A DNA stretch of 64,000 nt from CAVPOO01 sp963707015 (GCA_963707015.1 CAVPOO010000015.1:248001-312000), one strand, 5' to 3'. Positions 52,341 through 62,311 are shown, numbered from the stretch's first letter. Numbers and translations: made by a program. Notes: generated from the letters alone by a model not told the origin.

Positions 52341-53002
52341 TGCAACCGCCGGTGCGGACCGGTGATCGTTCAGGCGTGGATATCCAGGCGTTACTCGACG
52401 CGGGAATCCGCGAGCTCGGCCTGGACATCCATCCGGCGGCCGTGCGGCGGCTCATCCAGTTCGTCGGCCTGCTCGCGAAGTGGAACCGCATCTACAGCCT
52501 GACGTCGGTGCGCGATCCCCGGGATATGATTACCCGCCATATCCTTGACAGCCTCGCGGTAACGGATTTCGTTCGCGGGCCCCGCGTGCTCGACGTCGGC
52601 ACGGGGCCGGGACTGCCCGGACTGGTACTGGCGCTGGCAAGACCCGACTGGGACGTGGCGCTGCTCGACAGCAGCAGGAAGAAGCTGCGCTTCGTGCGCC
52701 AGGCGCTGCATGAACTGGTGGTTGCCAATGCCAATGTGGTGGAAACGCGCGCCGAGGCGTTTCGGCCCGGGCAAAGATTTGATACCGTCATCTGCCGGGC
52801 CTTCGGCTCGTTGCGGGACATTTACGCGCTGGCTCGACCGCTGTGTGCAGAGACGGGGCTTATCATGGCGATGAAAGGCAGTTACCCTGAGGCGGAGCTC
52901 ACTGAGCTGCCTGATGCAGGCATCGCACCGACGGTGCATCGCCTGCAGGTGCCGGGGCTGGATGCCGAGCGGCATCTGGTTATCATGCAAAGCAACAACT
53001 GA
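52340..53002 (+). CDS. rsmG: 16S rRNA (guanine527-N7)-methyltransferase
   Basis: 220 residues. LVGLLAKWNRIYSLTSVRDP-like start, HILDSLAV, SAM loop LDVGTGPGLPGLVLALARP, LLDSSRKKLRFVRQAL and CRAFGSL are the RsmG hallmarks. ATG shares an A with the mnmG stop (TGATG), indicating coupling. The first about 15 residues extend beyond most homologues. Confidence 0.95.
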   Translation: MQPPVRTGDRSGVDIQALLDAGIRELGLDIHPAAVRRLIQFVGLLAKWNRIYSLTSVRDPRDMITRHILDSLAVTDFVRGPRVLDVGTGPGLPGLVLALARPDWDVALLDSSRKKLRFVRQALHELVVANANVVETRAEAFRPGQRFDTVICRAFGSLRDIYALARPLCAETGLIMAMKGSYPEAELTELPDAGIAPTVHRLQVPGLDAERHLVIMQSNN

Positions 53003-53035
53003 TTACACACGGGCCCAGTCCCGGGGTGGAGAGCC

Positions 53036-53860
53036 ATGGCAAGGATTCTTGCAATTACCAATCAGAAAGGCGGGGTGGGCAAGACGACCAGCTGCGTGAA
53101 TCTCGCGGCAGCACTGGGGCTGACTCAGCGTCGGGTGCTGTTGATCGATCTTGACCCGCAGGGCAATGCGACCATGGGTGCCGGTGTGGACAAGCATGCG
53201 GTCGTGCACACGGCCTACGATATCATGCTGGGTGGCCGCTCGGTACGCTCGGTGCGCATCGCAGCCGAAGAGGCCGGTTTTGATCTGGTCCCCGGCAACA
53301 GCGATCTGACCGCCGCGGAGGTTGAGCTGCTGTCGGCGGAGCGGCGCGAGAGCCGGCTGCGTGATGCCCTGGCGGAGGTGCGCGAGGACTATCATTATAT
53401 TCTCATTGACTGTCCGCCATCGCTGAACATGCTGACGATCAATGCCCTCACGGCTGCCCAGGGGGTGCTGATCCCGATCCAGTGCGAGTACTATGCCCTG
53501 GAAGGACTGTCCGCGCTGCTCGACACCGTTGAGCAGATCCGCGACAGCGTCAATCCCCAGCTTATGATCGAGGGACTGCTGCGCACCATGTTCGATGCAC
53601 GTAACAATCTGGCGACGCAGGTCTCGGAACAGCTGCTGGAACATTTCGGCGAGCGCGTGTACCGGACCATTATTCCACGCAACGTACGCCTGGCCGAGGC
53701 GCCGAGTCACGGTATGCCCGTGTTTCGCTATGACCCCGCTTCGCGGGGTGCGCGTGCCTACCTGGCGCTGGCCGGTGAACTGGTGCGTCGTGAACAGGAA
53801 ATGCGTGCCGCGGCGCAACTGGGGCAGGGCGAGGCAGCCTCGGCCCTCTCGCCAACCTAG
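53036..53860 (+). CDS. parA: Chromosome-partitioning ATPase ParA/Soj
   Basis: 274 residues. Deviant Walker A KGGVGKTTSCVNLAAALG (about 10–27), IDLDPQGNATMG, switch/Walker B YILIDCPPSLNMLT and IPRNVRLAEAPSHG, all typical of chromosomal ParA beside rsmG. Works with ParB and the parS sites found in recF. Confidence 0.96.
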   Translation: MARILAITNQKGGVGKTTSCVNLAAALGLTQRRVLLIDLDPQGNATMGAGVDKHAVVHTAYDIMLGGRSVRSVRIAAEEAGFDLVPGNSDLTAAEVELLSAERRESRLRDALAEVREDYHYILIDCPPSLNMLTINALTAAQGVLIPIQCEYYALEGLSALLDTVEQIRDSVNPQLMIEGLLRTMFDARNNLATQVSEQLLEHFGERVYRTIIPRNVRLAEAPSHGMPVFRYDPASRGARAYLALAGELVRREQEMRAAAQLGQGEAASALSPT

Positions 53861-53982
53861 TCCCATGATTCGGCCGACAGGCGCGTCCACGACTCTGATG
53901 ACATACCATAATATTTCTTTAAAACATGAGCTTGATGGATTTTATTTGTGTTGTCACGATAAATCTAGGAGTTCCTAAACTT

Positions 53983-54891
53983 ATGGCGGCCACTAAAAAA
54001 CGAGGTCTCGGGCGTGGTCTCAACGCCCTCCTGAACACCGGTCCCGCGCCGGGGGCACCGGCAGGCTCAGCGGCCACCGCACCGGCAGTGAGCATGAACG
54101 AAGCGGAGACGGTGGACGGGACGTTCCGCGCGCTGCCCGTGGACCTCTGCCAGCGGGGCAAGTACCAGCCGCGCAAGGATATGCACCAGGAATCCCTGCA
54201 GGAGCTGGCGGATTCGATCCGCGCCCAGGGCGTCGTGCAACCCATTGTGGTGCGCCCGGTCGCGGGAGGGCGCTACGAGATCATCGCCGGCGAGCGGCGC
54301 TGGCGGGCCGCTCAGCTTGCCGGGCTCCAGGAGATCCCCTCGGTTGTCCGTGAGGTGTCGGACCGCTCGGCGATCGCCATGGCGCTGATCGAGAATATCC
54401 AGCGCGAGAACCTCAACCCCCTGGAGGAGTCGCACGCCCTGGAGCGACTGATTAATGAATTCGAGATGACGCACCAGCAGGCGGCCGAGGCGGTGGGCCG
54501 CTCGCGTACTGCGGTAACCAACCTGTTGCGCCTGCTCGAACTCAACGAGGACGTCAAGCGCCTGCTCGAGGAAGGCAAACTGGAAATGGGGCATGCGCGC
54601 GCCCTGCTCGCGCTGCACGGTCACGCCCAGAGTGATGCGGCCCGTCAGGTAGCGGGCCGGGGCCTGTCGGTGCGGGAGACCGAACGGCTGGTCCGGCGCG
54701 AACACAGCAAACCACCGCCCACGCCCGTGATACGGCGTGCCGATCCGGACATTCAGCGTCTCGAGCAGGAGCTCGGTGAAAAACTTGGCGCCATGGTCAA
54801 GCTGCAACACACTCCCCGCGGCAAGGGCAAACTGGTCATCGATTACAACAGCCTGGACGAGCTGGACGGCATCCTGGAAAAGATCCGCTGA
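53983..54891 (+). CDS. parB: Chromosome-partitioning CTPase ParB/Spo0J
   Basis: ATG 53983 with AGGAG upstream gives 302 residues (MAATKKRGLGRGLNALL). ParB N-domain: QPIVVRPVAGGRYEIIAGER (CTP-binding GERRWRA box), IENIQRENLNPLEES; helix-turn-helix MTHQQAAEAVGRSRTAVTNL; C-terminal dimerisation domain to KLVIDYNSLDELDGILEKI. The frame before 53983 contains A+T-rich non-coding DNA and is not part of the protein. Confidence 0.96.
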   Translation: MAATKKRGLGRGLNALLNTGPAPGAPAGSAATAPAVSMNEAETVDGTFRALPVDLCQRGKYQPRKDMHQESLQELADSIRAQGVVQPIVVRPVAGGRYEIIAGERRWRAAQLAGLQEIPSVVREVSDRSAIAMALIENIQRENLNPLEESHALERLINEFEMTHQQAAEAVGRSRTAVTNLLRLLELNEDVKRLLEEGKLEMGHARALLALHGHAQSDAARQVAGRGLSVRETERLVRREHSKPPPTPVIRRADPDIQRLEQELGEKLGAMVKLQHTPRGKGKLVIDYNSLDELDGILEKIR

Positions 54892-54919
54892 CCTTGCGCC
54901 GGTCCGTACAGGCGCAAGG
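54892..54919 (+). terminator. Hairpin after parB, possible terminator
   Basis: CCTTGCGCC (54892–54900) and GGCGCAAGG (54911–54919) pair perfectly, starting at the base after the parB stop. No T-run follows, so termination is uncertain. The rest of the 321-bp gap carries the atp promoter. Confidence 0.5.
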
Positions 54920-55031
54920 CGCTGCGCCTCGGACGATAACCTGGACTGACACGCGGCGGCCGTTGCGCCGCGAGCGCCGAACGGGCAGCGCAGACCACTG
55001 CCCGTGATCCCACCGCGGCGGGCCTCTGTCA

Positions 55032-55060
55032 TTGACCCCACCGGGCGGAAAATTTATACT
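55032..55060 (+). promoter_or_regulatory. Sigma70 promoter of the atp operon
   Basis: TTGACC (55032–55037), 17-base spacer, TATACT (55055–55060): five of six consensus bases in each box with ideal spacing. Transcription would start near 55067, about 145 bp before atpI. Confidence 0.75.
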
Positions 55061-55212
55061 GCGCGCCGCGTCTGGCTTTCTGGAAAGTGCCCGCCACATC
55101 GGTTTCCGGCTGGAACCACGACCGGCGATAAGGGGGGTTACGCGGGTCATAAAGGATCACCCAACGGGTGTCGCGCCCACGTTCCGGCGCGCCCGGCAGG
55201 AATCCCGGCGGC

Positions 55213-55575
55213 ATGCGTAAGCTTCTACTAACACAGTTATTATTAGTTGCTCTGGTGGCGGTCGGTAGCTACCTGCAATTCGGGCAGCCGGCCGCACAAG
55301 CGGCCCTGTTTGGCGGTTGCATCGCGCTTGTGAACACGCTGCTGCTGGCATGGCGCGTGCGTAACGCGGGGCACAGGGCCGAGCAAAGCAGTTCGCGAGG
55401 CGCACTTACCTTATATCTGGGCGCCGTGGAGCGGTTTGTTCTTACCCTGCTCGCCTTCATCGCCGGGATGGGGATGCTGAAACTGCCGCCTTTGCCGATG
55501 CTGGTCGCTTTCGCGGCAGCCCAGCTCGGCTACTGGATTGCAGCCCGCGACAGTAACGCGGCCGGAGAGCCATAA
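55213..55575 (+). CDS. atpI: ATP synthase subunit I
   Basis: 120 residues from ATG 55213 (MRKLLLTQLLLVALVAVGSY). Four membrane spans with the AtpI/YnbB pattern FGGCIALVNTLLLAWRVRNA and VERFVLTLLAFIAGMGML. Accessory membrane protein that aids c-ring assembly and is first gene of the atp operon. Sequence is poorly conserved in general, so the call rests on topology plus position. Confidence 0.85.
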   Translation: MRKLLLTQLLLVALVAVGSYLQFGQPAAQAALFGGCIALVNTLLLAWRVRNAGHRAEQSSSRGALTLYLGAVERFVLTLLAFIAGMGMLKLPPLPMLVAFAAAQLGYWIAARDSNAAGEP

Positions 55576-55648
55576 CGGCGAGCCTGGAAACCGGTTGCGC
55601 CGGGCTTTGAATTGCGGCGAAGACCTTTAATAGTGTTGGGAGTCAGCA

Positions 55649-56443
55649 GTGACTGAATCAGGATCCGGCGGGATCAGCCCGGTCGAGTATATCCAGCACC
55701 ACCTCCACAACCTGTCAGTGGGTGAGGGGGCCCTGGCGCTCAATCTGGACACCCTGTTTTTCGGCTGGGCGATGGCCGGCATTCTTATCTGGCTCAGCTT
55801 CAAGGTCGGCAAGACCCTGAGCGCCGATACGCCGAGTGGCTTGCAGAACGTGCTGGAGGCCATCGTCGAATTCGTCAACCAGCAGGTCAAGGACATCTTC
55901 CCCGGCAGTAACCCGATCATCGGTCCGCTTGCGCTGACGGTATTCATGTGGGTGTTTCTCATGAATACGATGGATCTGGTGCCGGTCGATCTGCTGCCGC
56001 TCATCGCCGGCGCGCTGGGTATTCATTACCTCAAGGTGGTACCCACCACGGACCTGGGCACGACCTTTGCCTTGTCGCTGTCGGTCTTTGCACTGATCAT
56101 CTTTTACAACATCAAGGTCAAGGGGCTGAAGGGCTACATCGGCATGTTCCTGTTCCACCCCTTCGGCAAATGGCTGATCCCGGTCAACATCGTGATGACG
56201 GCGGTCGAAGAGGTAGCCAAACCGGTCAGTCTTGCGCTGCGCCTGTTCGGCAACATGTTCGCCGGGGAGTTGCTGTTCATGCTGATCGCGCTGCTCGGGT
56301 TCGCCTGGTACATGCTGCCGGCGCAGGTCGCGCTCGGTACCCTGTGGGCCATCTTCCACATCCTGGTGGTAACCCTGCAGGCCTTCATCTTCATGATACT
56401 GACGATTGTGTATCTGGGCCTCACCCATGCGGATGACCACTAG
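55649..56443 (+). CDS. atpB: ATP synthase F0 subunit a
   Basis: 264 residues; GTG start with GGGAG upstream. Proton half-channel subunit: PVSLALRLFGNMFAGELLFM carries the essential Arg (equivalent of Arg210), and VVTLQAFIFMILTIVYL is the last helix with the conserved Gln. About six spans. Confidence 0.97.
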   Translation: MTESGSGGISPVEYIQHHLHNLSVGEGALALNLDTLFFGWAMAGILIWLSFKVGKTLSADTPSGLQNVLEAIVEFVNQQVKDIFPGSNPIIGPLALTVFMWVFLMNTMDLVPVDLLPLIAGALGIHYLKVVPTTDLGTTFALSLSVFALIIFYNIKVKGLKGYIGMFLFHPFGKWLIPVNIVMTAVEEVAKPVSLALRLFGNMFAGELLFMLIALLGFAWYMLPAQVALGTLWAIFHILVVTLQAFIFMILTIVYLGLTHADDH

Positions 56444-56511
56444 CTCGAGCTCGACGGGTATTTCATTTTTCTGACTTTCAAGACATCGCAACTTGCAAGG
56501 AGACCAAGGTA

Positions 56512-56796
56512 ATGACCCCTGAAATGATTGCTTCGATCTACGGCAGCACCGCCATGGCCGTGGGTATCATTCTGGCAGCCGCGGGGCTGGGCTCAGCGTT
56601 GGGTTGGGGCATGATCTGTTCCAAGTACATCGAAGGAATCGCCCGACAGCCCGAGATGCGTCCGCAGCTCATGGGCCAGATGCTGTTCACCGGCGGCCTG
56701 ATGGAAGCCTTCCCGATGATCGTGCTGGGTATGGCCATGTGGTTCGTATTTGCGAACCCCTTTATTGGCGCAGCCGAGTCTGCGCTGGGCGGGTAA
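56512..56796 (+). CDS. atpE: ATP synthase F0 subunit c
   Basis: 94-residue hairpin of two helices. The polar loop is EGIARQPEMRPQL. The ion-binding carboxylate is Glu in GGLMEAFPMIVLG. Residues beside it (A, F) and the first helix lack the Q/S/T ligands of sodium-type rings, so a proton ring is inferred. Confidence 0.97.
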   Translation: MTPEMIASIYGSTAMAVGIILAAAGLGSALGWGMICSKYIEGIARQPEMRPQLMGQMLFTGGLMEAFPMIVLGMAMWFVFANPFIGAAESALGG

Positions 56797-56849
56797 GCGA
56801 CGTTCCCCCACGGGTTTAAGGTTCATGCAGAATAATCGAGGAGCTTAAG

Positions 56850-57323
56850 GTGAGTCTGAGCATATACACCCTGCTGGGACAGATCCTCACGTTTGCGGTC
56901 CTGGTCTGGTTTATCAAACGCTTCTTGTGGGGGCCGCTGACGCAGATCATGGAAGACCGCAAGACGCGGATTGCTGACGGCCTGGCGGCTGCGGAACATG
57001 GCAAGCGCGAACAGGAACTGGCTGAGGACCGGGCCAAGAAGGTTTTGCTCGAGGCCAAACAGCAGGCAGCGGATATCATTACCCAGGCACAGAAACGCGG
57101 TGGCGAGATTGTCGACGAGGCCAAAGTTGGAGCCCGCGAGGAAGGTGCGCGCCTGATTGCGGCGGCGCGTGCCGAGATCGAGCAGGAGGTCAATCGCGTC
57201 AAGGAAGAGCTGCGCGGACAAGTCGTCTCCATTGCGATGGACGGCGCGCGAAAGGTGCTGGAGCGCGAGGTCGACGAGCGCACGCACAACGCGCTGCTGA
57301 CCAAGCTGGCAGCCCAGATCTAG
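56850..57323 (+). CDS. atpF: ATP synthase F0 subunit b
   Basis: 157 residues; GTG start after GAGGAGCTTAAG. One N-terminal membrane helix (LLGQILTFAVLVWFIKRFLW) and a long coiled-coil stalk rich in Glu/Lys/Ala. It forms the peripheral stalk with the delta subunit. Confidence 0.96.
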   Translation: MSLSIYTLLGQILTFAVLVWFIKRFLWGPLTQIMEDRKTRIADGLAAAEHGKREQELAEDRAKKVLLEAKQQAADIITQAQKRGGEIVDEAKVGAREEGARLIAAARAEIEQEVNRVKEELRGQVVSIAMDGARKVLEREVDERTHNALLTKLAAQI

Positions 57324-57333
57324 GAGACCGGCG

Positions 57334-57870
57334 ATGGCAGAGTCCACTACCGTTGCGCGTCCTTATGCCCAGGCCGTGTTTCAGCTGGCCCGTGACACGC
57401 AGTCACTGGATGCCTGGTCCGACACGCTCGCGCTGGCGGCCGCCGTTGCGGAAGACGCGCAGATGCAGCCCCTGCTTGACAGTCCGCGGTTGACTGAGAC
57501 GCAGCTCGGCGAGCTGTTCGCGGATATCTGTGGCGATGGACGGAGTGAAGCGGGCCGGAATTTTATCCGCCTGCTGGCGGAAAACCGCCGGCTCGGCGTG
57601 TTGCCGGAGATTGCCCGACTCTACGAAGAGCTGCGCAACGAGGCCGAGGGGTCCATTCAGGCCCGCCTGATTACAGCGCTTCCCGTCACCGAGGAACAGA
57701 AGGCGGTCCTCATCAAGGCACTCAAGCAGCGGCTGGGACGTGACATTCAGCTTGAATCGTCCGTTGACCCACGCCTGCTGGGTGGCGCCATCATTCGCGC
57801 CGGCGATCTGGTGATAGATGGTTCGGTGCAGGGCAAGCTGACGCGACTCGCCAGCGTCCTGAGCCATTAA
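57334..57870 (+). CDS. atpH: ATP synthase F1 subunit delta
   Basis: 178 residues: TVARPYAQAVFQLARD start, central NFIRLLAENRRLGVLPEIAR, and C-terminal VDPRLLGGAIIRAGDLVIDG, all family hallmarks. Links the F1 head to subunit b. Confidence 0.96.
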   Translation: MAESTTVARPYAQAVFQLARDTQSLDAWSDTLALAAAVAEDAQMQPLLDSPRLTETQLGELFADICGDGRSEAGRNFIRLLAENRRLGVLPEIARLYEELRNEAEGSIQARLITALPVTEEQKAVLIKALKQRLGRDIQLESSVDPRLLGGAIIRAGDLVIDGSVQGKLTRLASVLSH

Positions 57871-57881
57871 GAGGAAATCTA

Positions 57882-59423
57882 ATGCAACTTAATCCAACTG
57901 AAATCAGCCAGCTGATCAAGAGCCGCATTCAGGATTTTGAGAGTGCGGCGGAAGCTCGGACCGAAGGCACTGTCGTGAGCCTGATGGACGGCATTGCGCG
58001 CATCCATGGTCTGGCCGACGTCATGGCAGGCGAGATGATCGAATTCCCCGGCGATGTCTTCGGCCTGGCGCTGAATCTGGAGCGCGACTCCGTGGGCGCC
58101 GTGATTCTGGGAGACTACAAGGGTATCTCCGAGGGCGACAGCGTCAAGTGCACCGGCCGCATTCTCGAGGTGCCGGTCGGGGAGGCCCTGCTCGGCCGGG
58201 TGGTGGACTCGCTGGGCAACCCGATCGACGGCAAGGGATCGATCGAGACGCGCTTCAACTCGCCGATCGAAAAGATCGCCCCCGGCGTGATTGCACGCAA
58301 ATCCGTGGATCAGCCGGTGCAGACCGGACTCAAGTCCATCGATTCCATGGTTCCGCTTGGCCGCGGTCAGCGCGAGCTGATTATCGGTGACCGCCAGACC
58401 GGCAAGACGGCGGTCGCGCTCGATACCATCATCAATCAGAAGGGCACGGGCATCAAATGCATCTACGTCGCGGTCGGGCAGAAGAACTCGTCCATCGCCA
58501 ACGTGGTGCACAAGCTCGAAGAGCACGGCGCCATGGCGCACACGATTGTGGTGGCGGCGGCCGCGGCCGAATCGGCGGCCATGCAGTTCATTGCACCCTA
58601 CGCCGGTTGCGCGATGGGCGAGTACTTCCGCGATCGCGGCGAGGATGCCCTGATCGTCTACGACGACCTCACCAAACAGGCCTGGGCCTATCGCCAGGTG
58701 TCCCTGCTGTTGCGGCGCCCGCCCGGCCGCGAGGCCTATCCGGGCGATGTGTTCTATCTGCATTCGCGCCTGCTGGAACGCGCCTCGCGCATCAATGCGC
58801 ACGAGGTTGAGGTGCGGACCAATGGCGAGGTGAAAGGCCGGACCGGGTCACTCACGGCACTGCCGATCATCGAAACCCAGGCAGGTGACGTCTCGGCCTT
58901 CGTGCCGACCAACGTGATCTCCATCACCGACGGCCAGATCTTCCTGGAAAGTGACCTGTTCAACGCCGGTATCCGGCCGGCCATCAATGCCGGTCTGTCC
59001 GTATCGCGAGTCGGTGGTGCCGCACAGACCAAGATCATCAAGAAGCTGGGTGGCGGTATACGTCTGGCCCTGGCGCAGTATCGCGAGCTCGCCGCTTTCG
59101 CCCAGTTTGCATCCGATCTCGATGAAGCCACCCGCAAGCAGCTCGAGCGTGGTGAGCGTGTCACCGAGCTGATGAAACAGAAGCAGTATTCCCCGCTGTC
59201 GGTTGCAGAAATGGCCGTCTCTCTGTTTGCCGCTAACGAAGGTTTCCTGGACGATGTCGATCTCAAGAAGGTCGTCGATTTCGAACAGGCGCTGCATGCC
59301 TTCGCCAGGTCGAATTACGCGGAGCTCATGACCAGGATCAATGAGACTGCGGATTACAACGACGAGATCGAGGCCGCGCTGCGCAAGGCACTGGAAGACT
59401 TCAAGGCCAACAGTGCCTGGTAG
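57882..59423 (+). CDS. atpA: ATP synthase F1 subunit alpha
   Basis: 513 residues as in E. coli. N-terminal LNPTEISQLIKSRI, non-catalytic Walker A GDRQTGKTAVA, and the signature ALPIIETQAGDVSAFVPTNV/ISITDGQIFLE. Conserved Arg finger region VSRVGGAAQ present. Confidence 0.98.
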   Translation: MQLNPTEISQLIKSRIQDFESAAEARTEGTVVSLMDGIARIHGLADVMAGEMIEFPGDVFGLALNLERDSVGAVILGDYKGISEGDSVKCTGRILEVPVGEALLGRVVDSLGNPIDGKGSIETRFNSPIEKIAPGVIARKSVDQPVQTGLKSIDSMVPLGRGQRELIIGDRQTGKTAVALDTIINQKGTGIKCIYVAVGQKNSSIANVVHKLEEHGAMAHTIVVAAAAAESAAMQFIAPYAGCAMGEYFRDRGEDALIVYDDLTKQAWAYRQVSLLLRRPPGREAYPGDVFYLHSRLLERASRINAHEVEVRTNGEVKGRTGSLTALPIIETQAGDVSAFVPTNVISITDGQIFLESDLFNAGIRPAINAGLSVSRVGGAAQTKIIKKLGGGIRLALAQYRELAAFAQFASDLDEATRKQLERGERVTELMKQKQYSPLSVAEMAVSLFAANEGFLDDVDLKKVVDFEQALHAFARSNYAELMTRINETADYNDEIEAALRKALEDFKANSAW

Positions 59424-59502
59424 CACGGCGCAGGCGTGCGGGGCACATGGCGGATTCGGCGGTGCGCCTTGCGCACCATTAACTGAGACACTGGGCTGAG
59501 AC

Positions 59503-60363
59503 ATGGCTGGCGCAAAAGAGATACGTACCCAGATCAAGAGTATCAAGAACACGCAGAAGATCACCAAGGCCATGGAGATGGTCTCGGCGAGCAAGATGCG
59601 CCGCGTGCAGGAGCGTATGCGCGCATCGCGTCCCTATGCGGAAAAGATGCGCAATGTGGTCGCGCACCTCAGTCTCGCCCATCCGGAATACCGCCACCCC
59701 TATCTCGTCGAACGCGAGCAGAGGCGCGTGGGTCTGATAGTCGTGTCCACCGATCGTGGTCTGTGCGGTGGCCTCAACGTCAATCTGTTCAAGAATGCAA
59801 TCAGTCAGATGCGGACCTGGAACCAGGCGGGTTACGAGATTGATCTGGCCCTGCTCGGCGGCAAGGCGCTCGGGTTCTTCAAGCGCCTCGGCGGCAATAT
59901 CGTGGCGCAGGCCACACAGCTTGGTGACACACCGGGTGTCAGCGACCTCATCGGGACCGTCAAGGCGATGCTGGATGCCTATGACGAGGGTCGTATCGAT
60001 CGCCTGTTCATCGGTTACAACGAGTTTGTCAACACCATGACCCAGAAGCCGCGGGTCGCTCAGTTGCTGCCGATTCCGGTCGCGGACGATGAATCGCTCA
60101 AGCACCACTGGGACTATCTGTATGAGCCGGATTCGAAGCCCGTGATTGACGCCCTGCTGATGCGCTATGTGGAATCACTGGTGTATCAGAGCGTGGTAGA
60201 AAACATCGCCAGTGAGCAGGCCGCACGTATGGTCGCCATGAAGGCGGCAACGGACAATGCCGGTAACCTGATCGAGGAGCTGCAGCTGGTGTACAACAAG
60301 GCACGCCAGGCGGCCATTACCCAGGAGATTTCGGAAATCGTCGGCGGTGCGGCAGCCGTCTAG
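59503..60363 (+). CDS. atpG: ATP synthase F1 subunit gamma
   Basis: 286-residue central rotor shaft: AGAKEIRTQIKSIKNTQKIT at the N-terminus, STDRGLCGGLNVNLFK in the middle and the C-terminal helix MKAATDNAGNLIEELQLVYN with RQAAITQEISEIVGGAAA. Confidence 0.97.
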   Translation: MAGAKEIRTQIKSIKNTQKITKAMEMVSASKMRRVQERMRASRPYAEKMRNVVAHLSLAHPEYRHPYLVEREQRRVGLIVVSTDRGLCGGLNVNLFKNAISQMRTWNQAGYEIDLALLGGKALGFFKRLGGNIVAQATQLGDTPGVSDLIGTVKAMLDAYDEGRIDRLFIGYNEFVNTMTQKPRVAQLLPIPVADDESLKHHWDYLYEPDSKPVIDALLMRYVESLVYQSVVENIASEQAARMVAMKAATDNAGNLIEELQLVYNKARQAAITQEISEIVGGAAAV

Positions 60364-60467
60364 CAGCGCTGGTTCAAAGAGCAAAGAATACGAGACATAA
60401 AGCTGACAGCTACGGTTGTTTGTTTTTTCTCGTTATCTCTTTCAGCTGATTTTTGAGAGGAACGCAC

Positions 60468-61844
60468 ATGAGTTCTGGAAACATTGTTGAAATCATCGGC
60501 GCGGTGGTGGACGTGGAGTTCCCGCGCGATGCGGTGCCCAAGATCTATGACGCGCTCAGGGTCGAGGAGGCCGGTCTCACGCTCGAAGTCCAGCAGCAGC
60601 TCGGTGATGGCGTGGTGCGGGCCATCGCCATGGGCTCCACGGATGGTCTCAAGCGCGGGCTTCCGGCACTGGATACGGGGCATCCGATCACCGTACCGGT
60701 CGGCGAGAAGACGCTGGGCCGGATCATGAACGTTCTGGGTGAGCCGGTGGACGACGCGGGTGACATTGGCGCCGAGTCCAGTCTGCCGATTCACCGAGCG
60801 GCGCCCGCGTATGCCGACCAGGCCCCGAGCGTGGAGATTCTCGAGACCGGCATCAAGGTCATCGATCTGATCATGCCTATCGCCAAGGGCGGCAAGATCG
60901 GCCTGTTCGGCGGTGCCGGTGTGGGCAAGACGGTAACGCTGATGGAGCTCATCCGTAACATCGCCCTCGAACACAGCGGCTATTCGGTGTTTGCCGGCGT
61001 CGGTGAGCGCACCCGTGAGGGTAACGACTTCTACCACGAGATGAAAGAGTCGGGCGTTCTCGACAAGGTGTCGCTGGTTTACGGCCAGATGAACGAGCCG
61101 CCCGGCAACCGCCTGCGCGTGGCCTTGACGGGACTCACCATGGCCGAGCACTTCCGCGATGAGGGTCGCGCCGTGCTCATGTTCATCGACAATATCTACC
61201 GTTATACCCTGGCGGGAACCGAGGTGTCGGCCCTGCTGGGTCGCATGCCCTCCGCGGTGGGTTACCAGCCGACACTGGCCGAGGAGATGGGCGTGCTGCA
61301 GGAGCGCATCACCTCCACCAAGACCGGCTCTATCACGTCGTTCCAGGCCATCTATGTGCCCGCCGACGATCTCACCGATCCGTCGCCGGCAACCACTTTC
61401 GCGCACCTGGATGCGACCCTGGTGTTGTCCCGTCAGGTAGCCGAGCTGGGTATCTATCCGGCCGTGGATCCGCTCGACTCCACGTCGCGTCAGCTCGATC
61501 CGCTGGTCGTCGGTAATGAGCACTACGACATCGCCCGGGCCGTGCAGGGAATCCTGCAGCGTTACAAAGAGCTGCGGGATATCATCGCGATTCTGGGTAT
61601 GGATGAACTGTCCGATGAGGACAAGCTGCTGGTGGCGCGCGCGCGCAAGATGCAGCGCTTCCTGTCACAGCCGTTTTTCGTCGCGGAGACCTTTACCGGT
61701 TCTGCCGGCAAGTATGTCTCGCTCAAGGACACCATCCGCGGCTTCCAGGGCATCGTCAACGGTGAATACGATGCGCTGCCGGAGCAGGCCTTCTATATGG
61801 TGGGTGCCATTGAAGAGGCGGTCGAGAAGGCGAAGAGCCTGTAA
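60468..61844 (+). CDS. atpD: ATP synthase F1 subunit beta
   Basis: 458 residues from ATG 60468 (GAGAGG upstream). Catalytic Walker A GGAGVGKTVTLMEL, catalytic Glu in GVGERTREGNDFYHEM, Walker B VLMFIDNIYRYTLAG, and DELSEEDK-type DELSDEDKLLVARARKMQRF near the C-terminus. The family usually reads FIDNIFRYT/FTLAG, so Tyr at IYRYT is a conservative variant. Confidence 0.98.
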   Translation: MSSGNIVEIIGAVVDVEFPRDAVPKIYDALRVEEAGLTLEVQQQLGDGVVRAIAMGSTDGLKRGLPALDTGHPITVPVGEKTLGRIMNVLGEPVDDAGDIGAESSLPIHRAAPAYADQAPSVEILETGIKVIDLIMPIAKGGKIGLFGGAGVGKTVTLMELIRNIALEHSGYSVFAGVGERTREGNDFYHEMKESGVLDKVSLVYGQMNEPPGNRLRVALTGLTMAEHFRDEGRAVLMFIDNIYRYTLAGTEVSALLGRMPSAVGYQPTLAEEMGVLQERITSTKTGSITSFQAIYVPADDLTDPSPATTFAHLDATLVLSRQVAELGIYPAVDPLDSTSRQLDPLVVGNEHYDIARAVQGILQRYKELRDIIAILGMDELSDEDKLLVARARKMQRFLSQPFFVAETFTGSAGKYVSLKDTIRGFQGIVNGEYDALPEQAFYMVGAIEEAVEKAKSL

Positions 61845-61888
61845 GCGCGGGATGTTCCTGAGACGGGCGCAAGCGAGAGAGTAATCCT

Positions 61889-62311
61889 ATGGCAATGGAA
61901 CTACATGTGGATATTGTCAGCGCCGAGTCTGCGATCTACTCGGGTCCTGCGACAATGGTCTTCGCGCCGGCGGAAATGGGCGAGGTGGGTATCGCGCCGC
62001 GGCATGCGCCGCTGCTGACACGCCTGATTCCGGGCGAGGTCAGGGTGCAGACACAGGACGGCAATGAGTATTCCTTTTTTGTCTCCGGCGGCATGCTGGA
62101 AGTGCAGCCGCATGTGGTGACCGTGCTCTCGGATACCGCGCTGCGCGCCAAGGACATTGACGAGGCCGCGGCACTGGAGGCCAGGGAGCGGGCAGAGAAG
62201 ACGCTTGCGGACACCAAAACCGATTTCGATTACGCCAAGGCTCAGGCCGAGCTGGCCGAGGCCATTGCTCAGTTACGCACCTTGCAGAAACTGCGCGATC
62301 GCGCGCGGTAA
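61889..62311 (+). CDS. atpC: ATP synthase F1 subunit epsilon
   Basis: 140 residues: beta-sandwich domain with HVDIVSAESAIYSGPATMVF, EVGIAPRHAPLLTRL and FFVSGGMLEVQPHVVTVLSD, then the two-helix regulatory tail. Last gene of the atp operon. Confidence 0.97.
   Translation: MAMELHVDIVSAESAIYSGPATMVFAPAEMGEVGIAPRHAPLLTRLIPGEVRVQTQDGNEYSFFVSGGMLEVQPHVVTVLSDTALRAKDIDEAAALEARERAEKTLADTKTDFDYAKAQAELAEAIAQLRTLQKLRDRAR

Noticed and set aside
56512..56796. Sodium-type ATP synthase c-ring
   Set aside because: The Q/S/T sodium ligands around the essential Glu are absent.
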